Below, piece after piece: positions 51,101-61,347 of a DNA stretch of 64,000 nucleotides. Below the pieces are notes generated by a model, which ran no database searches, was not told the DNA's origin, and saw nothing but the letters and a program-made list of their open reading frames with translations. A program made the translations under genes and the position numbers. Within the stretch, counting starts at the first letter, position 1. Each line of letters opens with the position of its first letter. The stretch is taken from positions 310,001 to 374,000 of the forward strand of contig OW569369.1 in the NCBI GenBank assembly GCA_937625935.1, in the 5' to 3' direction. This stretch comes from Tetramitus jugosus. Taxonomy: Eukaryota; Heterolobosea; Eutetramitea; Acrasida; Vahlkampfiidae.

Positions 51101-52153
51101 TTCTGTTTGTAGTCTTTTGATTGCTGGTAAAGTGTGTGCAAAGTAACGATGCAGCGACTCTTTACCCAACTGACAAAGCTACGTGCCTTGCGAAGGGCTA
51201 ATTCTAACTTCATTCCATTCTTCACCAGTGCATCCATAACCTCATCAAGAGCTTCACTTTCAACGCCCATCATTCCCGAGAGGTACTCCCGACTGGTCTT
51301 CCGGGATCTCGGGAGAAGTACCCCATTTCTGAATACAACTTTGTCAAACCACAAATTCACATTCGATTCTCGATGCAATGGGAGTTTGAGCAGTTTGTTG
51401 TAAACTTCCAACACAAGTTTTCGACGAGCGTCTATAGCACACTTGCATCGGATCAGACAGTGAATGATGGTTTCTGACTCAATACCGCACCTTGGACACA
51501 GATCCGGTTCGTCATCATCATACAAATCATTACACACTGCTCTAGTGTGCAATGTACCGCTTCTGATCTGTGCGTGGAACCATACCAACTTGCGATCTAT
51601 AACAAAGGAGTTCTTGAGAAACTCGAATTGGTTCTTGTGCTCCATTGCGGCAGACTGTAACCACCACTCTGGGTACTGTTCGATTGTGGCCTTTCTTTCC
51701 CTGAAGAGTATCTCTTTGAGATCATCATGGCCTCTGGCGTATTGCCCATTACATCGGATTATGTGCATAAACCCCTTTGGGTGGTGTAAATCCTTGCTCA
51801 TACATTCTGGCATTGCCTTGACAGTGAGTATCAACTCTTGATAAGTTTTTAGACCAAATCCTCTGCCAATCAGTTTTCAGTGCCTCGAAACTTCTGACTT
51901 CGCCCTCTTGCAACAGTTGTTGCTTCTGATAGATTCCCGCTCTACTCAGTAACCTCAATTGCCGTGTAGTTAGGTAATTTGACAAATTACACCCTTCGCA
52001 ACGACTGTATGAGTCGTCAGTGATGATAATTCCTCTCTCGTGCAATCTCGAAGCACATCACTTCATGAAGGAGTGTTTGACGCTGTTGATTCTGTGGTCC
52101 GATTGGAAGACGTTCTCCAGTTGGAACGTTTTGTGTCCCAGCGAATTTTGCGC
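51046..52153 (-). mobile_element. Non-LTR retrotransposon, 5'-truncated remnant (RT C-terminal part)
   Basis: Minus-strand coding pieces in two frames (about 52045-51800 and 51834-51097) form the C-terminal region of a LINE-type ORF2. They show CEGCNLSNYLTTRQLRLL, then EWWLQSAAMEHKNQFEFLK, QIRSGTLHTRAVCNDLYD and the Cys/His knot CPRCGIESETIIHCLIRC, ending DYKQK. The region after the reverse transcriptase in many LINEs has just this RSGxLxTR ... CxxCG...ETxxHxLxxC pattern. A single frameshift near 51834 breaks it, and the catalytic RT motif is absent, so it is inactive. Its 5' side ends with CCAGCGAATTTTGCGC (52138-52153), 30 bp before tRNA-Val. Its 3' end was cut by the hAT insertion. Confidence 0.7.
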
Positions 52154-52183
52154 AAAATATCAGTGTGAAATTAAACAATATCG

Positions 52184-52257
52184 GCGGTTGTAGATCAGTT
52201 GGTTAGATCGTGAGCTTAACACGCTCAAGGTCGCCGGTTCGATCCCGGTCAATCGTA
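52184..52257 (+). tRNA. tRNA-Val (anticodon AAC)
   Basis: The acceptor GCGGTTG pairs with CAATCGT with two G-T pairs. The D-stem is GATC/GATC, the anticodon stem is TGAGC/GCTCA around loop TTAACAC, and the T-arm is GCCGG-TTCGATC-CCGGT. Anticodon AAC (A34 normally becomes inosine) reads GTT/GTC valine codons. TTTT at 52262-52265 is a likely terminator. Confidence 0.92.
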
Positions 52258-52499
52258 TATGTTTTGTCATTCTCGATCTCTCAGCGTCATTTAACTCCAT
52301 TGGTGGGAACGCATAATGGTAACTCCCTCATTATGACCCAATGGCGCTCTACTCAATTGACACTGTCCATCAGGGTCCGATGGAGCTTTACTCACTAGTG
52401 AGACCAGTCCGCTTTTCATTTTTTGAACTAAGCAATTTATGTGGTGTGCTCCTCTTGTATCAATCGTATGCAAGTTTTGAATTTATGCTGTCAACCTTT

Positions 52500-55400
52500 T
52501 TATTTCTCTGCTAAAGAGAGAACAATGTTGTCAAAGAATGAAGGTTCGTTCATTCTTGATATCCACTCCTGTGCTGCCAAGTCATTCGTGTCAATCGCCA
52601 AAATAGAGAGACATATTTGCTGCATGAGAGGAAAGTCTTTCGCTAAGTAAGCTTGCTTTGCTTGGTTGTGCAGATCGCACAGGGTCACCTGCTGAGGGGT
52701 TGCTTCCTCCATGAGGCATAGAACAGCATAGATATGGATGGGCTCTGGCCGGCCGAGGAAACTGACGTGTGAAAGCCACATGCACAAACATCTATCCCAT
52801 ACGTGGTTCAGTGTGTTCTGTCCAATAATTGTTTTCGTACCATAAACTTTGTTTAAGCTTTCAAAGCGAGAGGCAGTGGTTACTCCTTCGCCGAGTGCAG
52901 TGTAGCTGACTCTGCTGGATGAGCCCACATTGCCCACCAAGCACATGTCAGTGTTAATTCCAACACGAATCTCAATCAAAGGATACCCAATGACTTGCCA
53001 CCTGCTATTCAATTCTAGTAATCGTTTGTGGATTCGAATAGCGGCAGACACGGCCTGAAGTTGATGCTGTGGTACGTCATGAGGAACATTAAACAACGCC
53101 ATTATACAATCTCCAATGTACTTGTCAATAATGCCGTGATGTTCTGTAAGAATGGCTGACATTTCTGTGAAGAACTCTTCCAAGATCATAATGAGCAACG
53201 GAGCGTCCAACATTTCAGTGATCGAAGTAAAGTCCTTAATATCCAAGTAGAGAACGGTGATGATATGGGGAGACACTCCCAACTGAACTGTTTCATTCTT
53301 GCGCACCAACTCCTTCACTACAGTGCTGGGCACGTACTTGGTAAAGTTGTTCAGCGCTTTCTGCATTTGACGCATGGAGGATACCATATTGTCAATTTCG
53401 TACAATTTCAGTGTCATGGGCTGCTTTTCCTGCTCAAAGTCCATATTCGCAATTCGTTTCATTTGTTTGGACACTGTTTTCAACGGAATCGTAATCACAC
53501 AGCCTATCAACAGAGCAACGAGAATCGATAGAATAATGACTGAGATACTGACGGCTAGTGTGATAGTATTTGCACGGTCAATCGCACCAGTCACATCATC
53601 CTCTCTCAGCACAACAATCGATATCCAGCTATTGTCCGGAGATTGATACAATCTACTCATGGCCACCAATCTCGTGACACCTCCCGAGTCGTCATACTGA
53701 AATGTGGTGAATCGCCCCACGTTGATCAACGAGTTTTGTGCATAGCGTCTCTGAACTTGCTGAGCCGTTTCTCTGACAACGGGATCCGAATGATTCTGTG
53801 CCTTAATTGGCTCAAAAATATTGGTCGCATTTTCGGTTGAAGCCTCTCCAATGCTGACTCCAATGAGATATCCCTTGGAGGTGATAATCATCACCCGTGT
53901 GTTGGTCGAATTGGCTACCAATTCTTTGAGAAACAAGCTGACTTGATCCACTTGTAGCACGACTGCCGCAACACCTGATCCCTGACCACCCTGATGCAAA
54001 AATGAGGAAGAGAATGCAACTGAAAGATATGTACCACCTGCCATTGATACATACATTGGTGTCCACACTGGTCTGTGATACTTTTTAGGATAAGTGTACC
54101 ACTCTCTGCTCGATATATTATAGTCTTCGACGACTCTCGGTGGTCCATACGTGTTTAACGAATTCTGGTCCAAGTAGTACTGTGATAGGAGGTTCGGATT
54201 GGACTCATCCGACACTGACAGCAAAAAACTGTGATTAATGTCCTTGAAGACTGCAGTGACCACATGAGTATCATCTCGTGCCACCATGAGACCATTAATA
54301 ATCGAATACTGGAGAAAACTGGCAAACACGGAGATGATTCCCTTTCGATCACTCGGATCCATCAGATTGATACCCAATTTCTCTGCTTGTTGCAACTGTG
54401 TGAGCACATTGAGCAAAATTTCAGTTGCTTCTCTACCCTTGGAAACAATGTGATCAGTGATGCCGCCCGTAATGGTCAACTCTGTTCTTCGTGCCACATC
54501 ATTTGTCCCCCGTTTCGTCACAGTAAAATTCGTAATCCAAATGGCGAGACCAGTGAGAGCAACACCCAGTACGAGCATGACAAGAATGACTGTAGAGACA
54601 CTCCAAAATGTTCGATGCAGACACGCACCACAGACCTTTGCTGAATGACGACCATTCTTTGAATACCTATTGCTTCGTTTCTGTTCTTGTTGTGCCGTCG
54701 TTGCATTGTCATTGTTTCCACTGTTATTATTCTTGTTATTTTTTTGGTATTTTTTCCATGGGCGTCGCCATCCACCAAAACTATCATTGTTATTATTGTT
54801 GTTATTTATCATATTGGACATGGAGGCACTAGAGTTACGATTCCCAGGCAGTCCTGATAACCTATGACTTGGATCATTCAAAAAGCTAGTACTAGTAGCC
54901 ATAGGAATCATCATCATATTCGTAGCAGTTGATGCATCATCTGATAGTAAGCTAATGGATGGACGATTCAAAGTGTGGTTCTGCGTGTAGGCACCATTGG
55001 TCGTCGTCGTACTGTTTGAAACAGATAACGCAGCAGATTGTCTCCTCGCTGATGATTTTGTTCGCTTTTGAGAAGAAGAAGAAGAAGAAGAATTGGATGA
55101 TGATGATGATGAGGAAGCAGAGGAGGATGAAGAAAACCATAACCGTCGCCATGATTTTACGTGATCATTTTGTTGTTCGACATCACTTGTTGTTGTTGGT
55201 TCATTATTATTATTGTTATTGTTATTGTTGATGGTTGTTGTTGTTGTTGTTGAGGTAGTGGTAGTGGGAATAGTCATTGTTGGATCGTTCATGCTGATAT
55301 TGGCAGCAGTAATGAGAGAATCATTGTTGCTATTATTCATCGCAACATGATGATGATGATTGTTGTTAGCTTCTATTGTTGTTGATATTATTTCTTGTTG

Positions 55401-55679
55401 TTCATTTGTTTTTGTTGCGGGAAATGAAGTCCGAACAATGTGATTTACGGGGTCCATGTGATCAACTGTTGTTGTTGTTGTTGTCTGCTCAGAGATTAGA
55501 TTCACGAGAGACAATTGTGATGATGTACCACTCACAATGTTATTATCATCATCATGATGATTATTATTATTATTATTATTGTTGTTGTTATTTTGTGGAG
55601 ATGTTGAATTGTTGTGGTCGTTGTTTATATTATCATTCGTGTACTGAGGATGATGATTGTTGGGTTCCGTACTGGTCAT
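52500..55679 (-). CDS. Receptor-type class III nucleotidyl cyclase (sensor-HAMP-like-cyclase)
   Basis: The 1059-aa intronless protein begins with 340 residues of Asn/Thr/Ser/Gln low complexity. TM1 (VSTVILVMLVLGVALTGLAI) is near 357-385 and is followed by a 310-residue extracytosolic sensor with Cache-like features (YNISSREWYTYPKKYHRPVW, MYVSMAGGTYLSVAFSS). TM2 (ITLAVSISVIILSILVALLI) is near 695-725, then a HAMP-like linker. The cyclase domain has LYLDIKDFTSI and KYIGDCIMALF (metal Asp residues and the base-selecting Lys), and SYTALGEGVTTASRFE. The second base-selecting residue is Thr, as in many bacterial adenylyl cyclases, so cAMP is the likely product. The transition-state Asn is replaced by Thr, while the Arg remains. 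A TPR-like tail follows (AKQAYLAKDFPLMQQICLSI). Likely a ligand-gated plasma-membrane cyclase. Confidence 0.82.
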   Translation of the reverse strand: MTSTEPNNHHPQYTNDNINNDHNNSTSPQNNNNNNNNNNNHHDDDNNIVSGTSSQLSLVNLISEQTTTTTTVDHMDPVNHIVRTSFPATKTNEQQEIISTTIEANNNHHHHVAMNNSNNDSLITAANISMNDPTMTIPTTTTSTTTTTTINNNNNNNNNEPTTTSDVEQQNDHVKSWRRLWFSSSSSASSSSSSSNSSSSSSSQKRTKSSARRQSAALSVSNSTTTTNGAYTQNHTLNRPSISLLSDDASTATNMMMIPMATSTSFLNDPSHRLSGLPGNRNSSASMSNMINNNNNNNDSFGGWRRPWKKYQKNNKNNNSGNNDNATTAQQEQKRSNRYSKNGRHSAKVCGACLHRTFWSVSTVILVMLVLGVALTGLAIWITNFTVTKRGTNDVARRTELTITGGITDHIVSKGREATEILLNVLTQLQQAEKLGINLMDPSDRKGIISVFASFLQYSIINGLMVARDDTHVVTAVFKDINHSFLLSVSDESNPNLLSQYYLDQNSLNTYGPPRVVEDYNISSREWYTYPKKYHRPVWTPMYVSMAGGTYLSVAFSSSFLHQGGQGSGVAAVVLQVDQVSLFLKELVANSTNTRVMIITSKGYLIGVSIGEASTENATNIFEPIKAQNHSDPVVRETAQQVQRRYAQNSLINVGRFTTFQYDDSGGVTRLVAMSRLYQSPDNSWISIVVLREDDVTGAIDRANTITLAVSISVIILSILVALLIGCVITIPLKTVSKQMKRIANMDFEQEKQPMTLKLYEIDNMVSSMRQMQKALNNFTKYVPSTVVKELVRKNETVQLGVSPHIITVLYLDIKDFTSITEMLDAPLLIMILEEFFTEMSAILTEHHGIIDKYIGDCIMALFNVPHDVPQHQLQAVSAAIRIHKRLLELNSRWQVIGYPLIEIRVGINTDMCLVGNVGSSSRVSYTALGEGVTTASRFESLNKVYGTKTIIGQNTLNHVWDRCLCMWLSHVSFLGRPEPIHIYAVLCLMEEATPQQVTLCDLHNQAKQAYLAKDFPLMQQICLSILAIDTNDLAAQEWISRMNEPSFFDNIVLSLAEK

Positions 55680-56291
55680 TTTGTCTATGGTAGTTTTTAG
55701 TTCGGATATGGTGTGGTGCTAGCATGAGTGAAATCAAGGCCAATAGAATTTGGTCCCGGTGTCGCACAATATAAATGATGTCTCTACAATGGTAGTATCA
55801 ACCAATAATGAAAGTGCTTTGGGTTTTTTCTAAGCGGTTTTTTTCGAGCTGAGCTTGATTTGGTGATTCTCTGCGATTAAAGAAAAATGAGAGATTCAAT
55901 TGAGAGACGCACAGAATTATTGGAGAACGAAAGAATAACACAATGATAGGTCAGAGATGAAACAATGTATGTGGTTTTCTTGTGCGAGTTATGTGAATAA
56001 TAGCTGATCCTAGCAACACCAATCTCTGAGTCCTCGCTGTGAGGGGTTCGTTGCCCAGAAGCGAATTTTTCGACCAAAGTTAAAATTGGCAGGTATATCC
56101 GCGGTGGTACTTTTTTGACCAAGTAAAAACGGGTGGAATAATAGTCTCTACAGAATCCCGTTCCGGCGCAGCGGTCGTGCAGGTGTCAAAAGGAATGAGA
56201 GTCGTGCTCGCGTCGAGATTATCTGAACTTACTTTTCTTGTCATTGATCCGTAGGACAATATTGCTCCACAAAAGTAAAGAAGTATCCATG
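55680..56291 (-). other. Intergenic region
   Basis: 612 bases between the cyclase start and the stop of the next minus-strand gene. It is mixed composition. A short open frame at 55877-56122 has no ATG and no recognisable content, so I do not call it. No RNA gene or repeat is seen. Confidence 0.5.
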
Positions 56292-57170
56292 CTATTGCGA
56301 TTCGGTTCTACCCGGTTTGTTTCGCTTCCGTATCAATTTGCTCCACAATCTCCGAACTCTCGAGTCGCCATGTTGTTCGGGGCTCTCTGTGCGGTCTTCT
56401 TGTTTGGTCTTTCCTTCTCTCTCCAGCTTTTCTCCGTGATCACTTTCACCACCGAGTCTTGTTGCTTCTTCGTCCATACTTTCAAATGTTGGCAAGGGCA
56501 ATGGACTTCTGTTCAAGATCTGCTCCAACTTGCTGGTATCCAACTCAACAGAATCATCCAAGAAATGAATAGACTCCAAAATACTACCAGCGCTCTCACG
56601 AGAGTTCGTTGTACGATTGCCCGGCGGTTTACATTCAGTAGGAGAGTGACCACCTGTCGCACCTACATCCGTACTGCTGTTCGTCCGACCTTTTCCACTG
56701 ATTCTACTCATGATTCCTGTCTTCTCCTTTTGAACTAGAGGAGTGTGAGGAATGATATTTCCAGAAGTGGAGTTGTGTTTTCCACTTGACTGAATTACTT
56801 GATTGGTTTGATTTGATGTTTCCAAATTATCCCTCCTCTCGACATTATGTTGCTTCGCGTTATCGTTTCTATGTACAAACAGTTGATTGGTATTCGTGGT
56901 GGTTGACCAGTGTCCAAACCGAGAAAAATTGGAGTTGGCTGAGAGTGGCGTCCTCGGTGAAAACGGAGTTTGTTGGAGACGACTGAGATGTGTATGCTCT
57001 TCTTCATCCAACGAAAGAATGAGTTCTGTTGTTGATGATGGTTCGCTTTGTGGTGGTTCCATAATGATCGTGGTGGTGTCTGATGATTCCACATGTCGAA
57101 CATTGCGATGAAACCCTAGAGGAAATGTGTGGACCAGAGAGCTCTTTGGACGGCTGTCACTTGAGGCCAT
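56292..57170 (-). CDS. Hypothetical disordered protein, 292 aa
   Basis: The ORF runs from ATG 57170 (MASSDSRPKSSLVHTFPLGF) and is Ser/Thr/Asn/Glu-rich throughout. It has several SP/TP sites (TPFSPRTPLS), an acidic patch (SLDEEEHTHL) and a basic C-terminus (RRLWSKLIRKRNKPGR). No folded domain, membrane span or signal is visible. Phosphorylated scaffold or nuclear protein are both possible; I do not recognise it. The C-terminal Arg/Lys cluster may be a nuclear signal. The ORF is uninterrupted for 292 codons and starts with ATG, which supports it being real. Confidence 0.5.
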   Translation of the reverse strand: MASSDSRPKSSLVHTFPLGFHRNVRHVESSDTTTIIMEPPQSEPSSTTELILSLDEEEHTHLSRLQQTPFSPRTPLSANSNFSRFGHWSTTTNTNQLFVHRNDNAKQHNVERRDNLETSNQTNQVIQSSGKHNSTSGNIIPHTPLVQKEKTGIMSRISGKGRTNSSTDVGATGGHSPTECKPPGNRTTNSRESAGSILESIHFLDDSVELDTSKLEQILNRSPLPLPTFESMDEEATRLGGESDHGEKLEREGKTKQEDRTESPEQHGDSRVRRLWSKLIRKRNKPGRTESQ

Positions 57171-57380
57171 GATCTGATTGGTTGACGTGGGAGGTGTGGC
57201 TGATGTTGGAGAAGATCTGAAATTGCGTTTCGTGGGAGCTCATCAAAAGATTTTATCTTCAAACTTGATCGCAACAAAAAATCTCACTGTTGAGATTACA
57301 AAAATTTATAGGAAGGACCAAAACGGGTAATGGTACTTCCCGCACATGATGACGCCTGACAAGTAAGAGGACATGGTTGC

Positions 57381-60159
57381 TCAACTGCCTCTTGGAGTGT
57401 TTCTCGAACCACCTCTCTGTCCTCTCTGTTTTATATCAATGGTATAGTTCAGAGCTGAGATCCATTCCTTTAACTCCTCGCTCGTCTTGAATCCGATGCG
57501 AAATGTTCTCCTTCCGCAGTTGATATCGATCAAGAAGGGGAAATCGGCCAGTAACTTGTTGGATGACGGTACAGGTGTCGATACCTCTGTTACTGACTTG
57601 ATTGTATGTGTGGCCACTCTACCCTTGACTTTCATTGTTTTCCTCGATTCGAAATAACTGAACTGGTCAACTGTAAGTGTAAAGTATCGTTCCTTCCAAC
57701 TCTTTCGAACAGCTCCCAATTTGATCATATCACCATCAATTAGTAGATTATCTGTTCGCAACTCTCTCGTCAAAATAAGCAACTGTTTAAGGTCTTCCCT
57801 GAACTCATATTCCTTCTTATCGAATTCTGAAAATGTTTTCAGTACTTGTTTGTTGGTACTTCCACCGCGAGAGCGAATTGTCTCACTAATCGTGTAATGC
57901 CAAATTTCAATCGTTTTGGCATAGAATGCATCTGCAAACACTTTTTGTTTATACTTGGCAGTGAAAAAGTAAACTTCGCCAAGCAAGCAATATGCCATCT
58001 TCTTTTTCGACTCATACTTGTCTCCCCAATTCATTTCGATCAATTTGAGCAATTGAGTCGCAGAGGCATCGAATTCAACTGTGCAGTCCGCTGTGAAACT
58101 CGATTGCATCGATCGCACAGCACCCAACTCAAAAAACAAGCGTCCCAAGTGCAACAGACACGCGGCGTTGTTCGGATTCTGGCGCAATGTTGCCTCAATC
58201 GATTGTATACCTCGCTCAATTAAACTGTTTCGCAACGTGACTTGTGACTCGGACAGCATTAAAGCAACATCCTTGCTCAGCAATACACTACAATACATGG
58301 AGTTTTCTGTGGGTTGAACGATTGGCGCCGAAGAGGGGGGTGTCGATGGAGATGATGGTGTACTGATTGGCAGAAAACCGCCACTGATTCGACCATTTTG
58401 CAACTGTTTCATCCGCTCGCTAAACTTCAATAATAGCTGTGCTCGATCTTGATTAATTCGTGTCTTAAATGTCAAGTCATGCACACTATAACTCCTCGTT
58501 AGCATGCTACTGATTTGATCGTCATCGTATAGTGAATCATTCATGGAGTGCAACTCGAAAACAACAGAGGCGGATGGTACATGCGTATTTGCCTTTTCAA
58601 ACAACGCTGATGCATAATACAAACAATTGTCTTCGTTCAGATGATAATCTGCCTTTTCTTGCAGAATTTTTTGCTCAATGCTCATCACCCTCTCCCATGT
58701 CTCAATACACTTGTCAATGAGCTTGAGATCCTCTATAGAATACACCCAATTCGTCTTGCTTCGGTCATCAGTCGAATCAGTAATGATCGGATTGCTGTAA
58801 ATAGCACTCAGCTCTCTCCTTCTCCGAATCTGATACAATTGCAGTGTTCCCAGATTGGTGAGACACGATAGGAGAATACTGTTGGACAAATCGTACCGTT
58901 CCACACATTCCAAACACTCTTCATAGGACACCTTTGCCTTATCACACAACGGCTCCCATCTTTGTCTCCTAAAAGTGGACCACTCTGTCAAAATCGTACC
59001 AAAATAAAAGTGCATGAGCGTAATCATGCTCACAATTTCATTAAAAAACTTTTCATCTCTTTCCAGCGATCCCATACACTGCTTTAAGCAATGATTGGCA
59101 ATTGATTGAGCATTGTCCATTTGCAGGCACACTTCTTGAAAAAACTTGTCCGAATAATCCGTTGAACCAATCATGCTAAACTTGCTAATCAATTGTTGCT
59201 CCTGTGATCTTGCACTCACAATTTTCATAATCGTGGATTGCAACAGGGCTCGACTCTGCAGAAAATAGAGCTTTGATTTCAGGAGGAGCAATTCGAGAGG
59301 ACTCATGCCATCCAGGAATGGATTTCCACTCGTTGTACTACTCGAACTCATTCTCACCATCATGTTGTTCGTATTCGTATTCGTATTGTTAGTATTAGTA
59401 TTATCAGTATTATTAGTATTATTATTATTATTATTATTCGTATCGTAATCATCTGCATCAGAAACAATTGTTTCATCCTCATGATCTTCAATCTTTGTCG
59501 CATTTTTCGTCACAGTGTTACAACTAGTCATACTAGTAGCATTAGCAGAATGAGCACGTCTACTACTCGTATGATTGTTCGCTACGACAATGGACGTTCG
59601 ATCAATAGACACGTGCTCCAACAGGGACAGTGCATGCCTCGTTTTCGAATCACACGAATTATACAAGTACAATTTTTCTTGTGCTTGATTCTTGAGTTGA
59701 CAACAATTGGCCATCAAATAATAGGCATGAGCATGCAAGTAGCACAGTCTTGCATCTCTGTCATTGTACTTTCCCATTTGTTCTTCAATTTTGAACCGAT
59801 CGACCAACTCTTTGCACATGCTATAAATGTTATCGGATTTCAACTTGTGAATTTGATAGTGTGATTGTGAAGTGTTGGGCACATCGATCGATACCAACAA
59901 ATCTGAGACATGATCATCACATGGATCATCAATATCATATCATTGTTATTGTTAAGTTATTATTATTATGTTGTTGTTATTGTTATTGTTGTTAGTGTTT
60001 GATAAATGATCACATGACAAAAAAAAATTGGGAGAGTGGTTTTATTCCACCGCACACACACACAGAAGAAGTGAGATTTTTTTTCAGTCTTTTGTCTCTG
60101 GTTGTGTTGTGGGTTCCAACTGCTGTGTACATACCTTCTTCATGTCTCTGGTAGGACAT
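57381..60159 (-). CDS. Helical-repeat protein with C-terminal PH domain, two exons
   Basis: Exon 1 is 60159-60135 (25 bases, MSYQRHEE) and exon 2 is 59902-57381, joined over a 232-base intron (GTATGTAC...TCTCAG) to give 848 aa. Exon 2 alone has no ATG; the tiny first exon supplies one and its phase fits. The first 700 residues are alpha-helical, with TPR-like pairs (ARLCYLHAHAYYLMANCCQL; NNAACLLHLGRLFFELGA). They are broken by an Asn/Thr run from (ATT/GTA)n repeats at plus 59360-59440. Residues about 735-835 are a PH domain (KLGAVRKSWKERYFTLTVDQ ... TFRIGFKTSEELKEWISAL). A membrane-recruited scaffold is likely; the family is not recognised. The first exon is inference. Confidence 0.7.
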
Positions 60160-60693
60160 TGTGTAGTTTGACTGATTTTGTTGTTTTGTGTTTGTAGTTG
60201 GTTAGATGATTCGGAATTACGTGGGGGTCGACGAGAGAGCTTTTTTTGCTTGTTTTTGTGCGTGAGGTTAAGGTTCAGTTTTTGTTGTGGTGGGTGTCGG
60301 TGGCTGCTTTTGTTTGGGCATTTTATTTTTGACAGGTGATATGTTTACAACTGTCCAGGTGCCAACAAACAGTCGAATCCAAGGGTTTCCCAGAGTGGCA
60401 GTCGGGTCTGGATATCTCCTTGGCCACAACGAACCGATAGTGGAAAACGGGACAATATCCTAGAGGCAAACAAGTCATCCTTTTTGGAGTGGCGAGATGG
60501 ATTGCGTCGCCAGCGTCATTGACAGCAAGAGAGAATGTATTGGCTTTTTTGAGGAATGACAGATGCACTCTCGAATCCCATGACACAAACAAGATTACGA
60601 TATACACTCCATATTTAGTGATCGTATGAATAAGGCCTGTATTTGACCATCAAACACCCGGTCTTACATCGCCAATGTTACGATCAAGCACCA
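60160..60693. other. Intergenic region upstream of the PH gene
   Basis: 534 bases. A 94-codon minus-strand open frame (60323-60607, WDSRVHLSFLKKANTFSLAV...) looks faintly protein-like but starts without ATG and has no partner exon I can identify, so it is left uncalled. The part nearest the PH gene is T/G-rich promoter-type sequence. Confidence 0.4.
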
Positions 60694-61215
60694 CTACGAT
60701 TTCTTCTGTTCCTGGACAACAATTGTTTCGGGCTCTGAGAATCTACCCCAGTGCTTCTCAGGTGGATAACCCTTGCTCACCAACTTTTCATTCGTTTCTT
60801 GCCACAGTTCAAGATAGTGCTCCTTCAGTGTCGGAGGCAAGTCCATTGGTTGACAGAACCAATGATTTTCCTCCTTTAAAATCTTTCGAGCTTCACGTTC
60901 GATTCGATCAGCCTTGTTCCCATAGGCAAAATCAGCCTGATAAGCCACCAAGAACGGCACCAACACAAAAGGAATATAATTGAGCGGCAGTGGAGATATT
61001 CTCCGAAGTCGGATCATTCTACCTAAACTTACTCCGCCCATGATGGCATAGAAACCACAGAGCCAATTGACACGATCTCTCATCATGGCCATCCGAGATG
61101 CCATTTCCATGTCTCTCCTCCGCTTCATCTTCTTGAATTGGAGTAATTGTTGTTTGATGGCAGCATTTCTCTGTCTTTCTTCCACTTGGTTGAGAACACT
61201 GTTTACGATACCCAT
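60694..61215 (-). CDS. PLGRKT-like small membrane protein
   Basis: The 173-aa protein resembles plasminogen receptor (KT)/C9orf46 proteins. It has a charged, Met/Gln/Arg-rich N-terminal helix (QLLQFKKMKRRRDMEMASRM, AMMRDRVNW), then two membrane spans (WLCGFYAIMGGVSLGRMI and IPFVLVPFLVAYQADFAYG). A conserved helix ADRIEREARKILKEEN follows. Animal family members are 147 aa and sit in membranes including mitochondria. This one adds a C-terminal tail (HWFCQPMDLPPTLKEHYL ... GYPPEKHWGRF) not present in the animal form but repeated in the neighbouring fragment. Its molecular function in a protist is unknown; the animal plasminogen role should not be assumed. Confidence 0.7.
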   Translation of the reverse strand: MGIVNSVLNQVEERQRNAAIKQQLLQFKKMKRRRDMEMASRMAMMRDRVNWLCGFYAIMGGVSLGRMIRLRRISPLPLNYIPFVLVPFLVAYQADFAYGNKADRIEREARKILKEENHWFCQPMDLPPTLKEHYLELWQETNEKLVSKGYPPEKHWGRFSEPETIVVQEQKKS

Positions 61216-61347
61216 GTTTGATGATCTGAGAGTGTGTTTTATTGTGAGTGCAAGGCCGCGAATGCCGAGTGTGAATTCCGTTTTTTTGTTGTTATTTGTT
61301 CGAAGTTGGTTGTGTGAAATCGAAGAGAAACTCCTCTCTCTCAGAAT

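Noticed and set aside
55060-55640. Dense AAC/ATT/GTT triplet arrays as possible CRISPR-like or satellite structure
   Set aside because: They are homopolymer-coding runs (Asn, Thr, Ser) inside the second cyclase ORF. There are no spacers and no conserved repeat unit.
55877-56122. An 81-codon minus-strand frame
   Set aside because: There is no ATG start and no similarity, and it sits in AT-rich intergenic sequence.
60323-60607. A 94-codon minus-strand open frame
   Set aside because: It lacks ATG, I can find no partner exon, and I recognise no family. Noted in the intergenic entry only.
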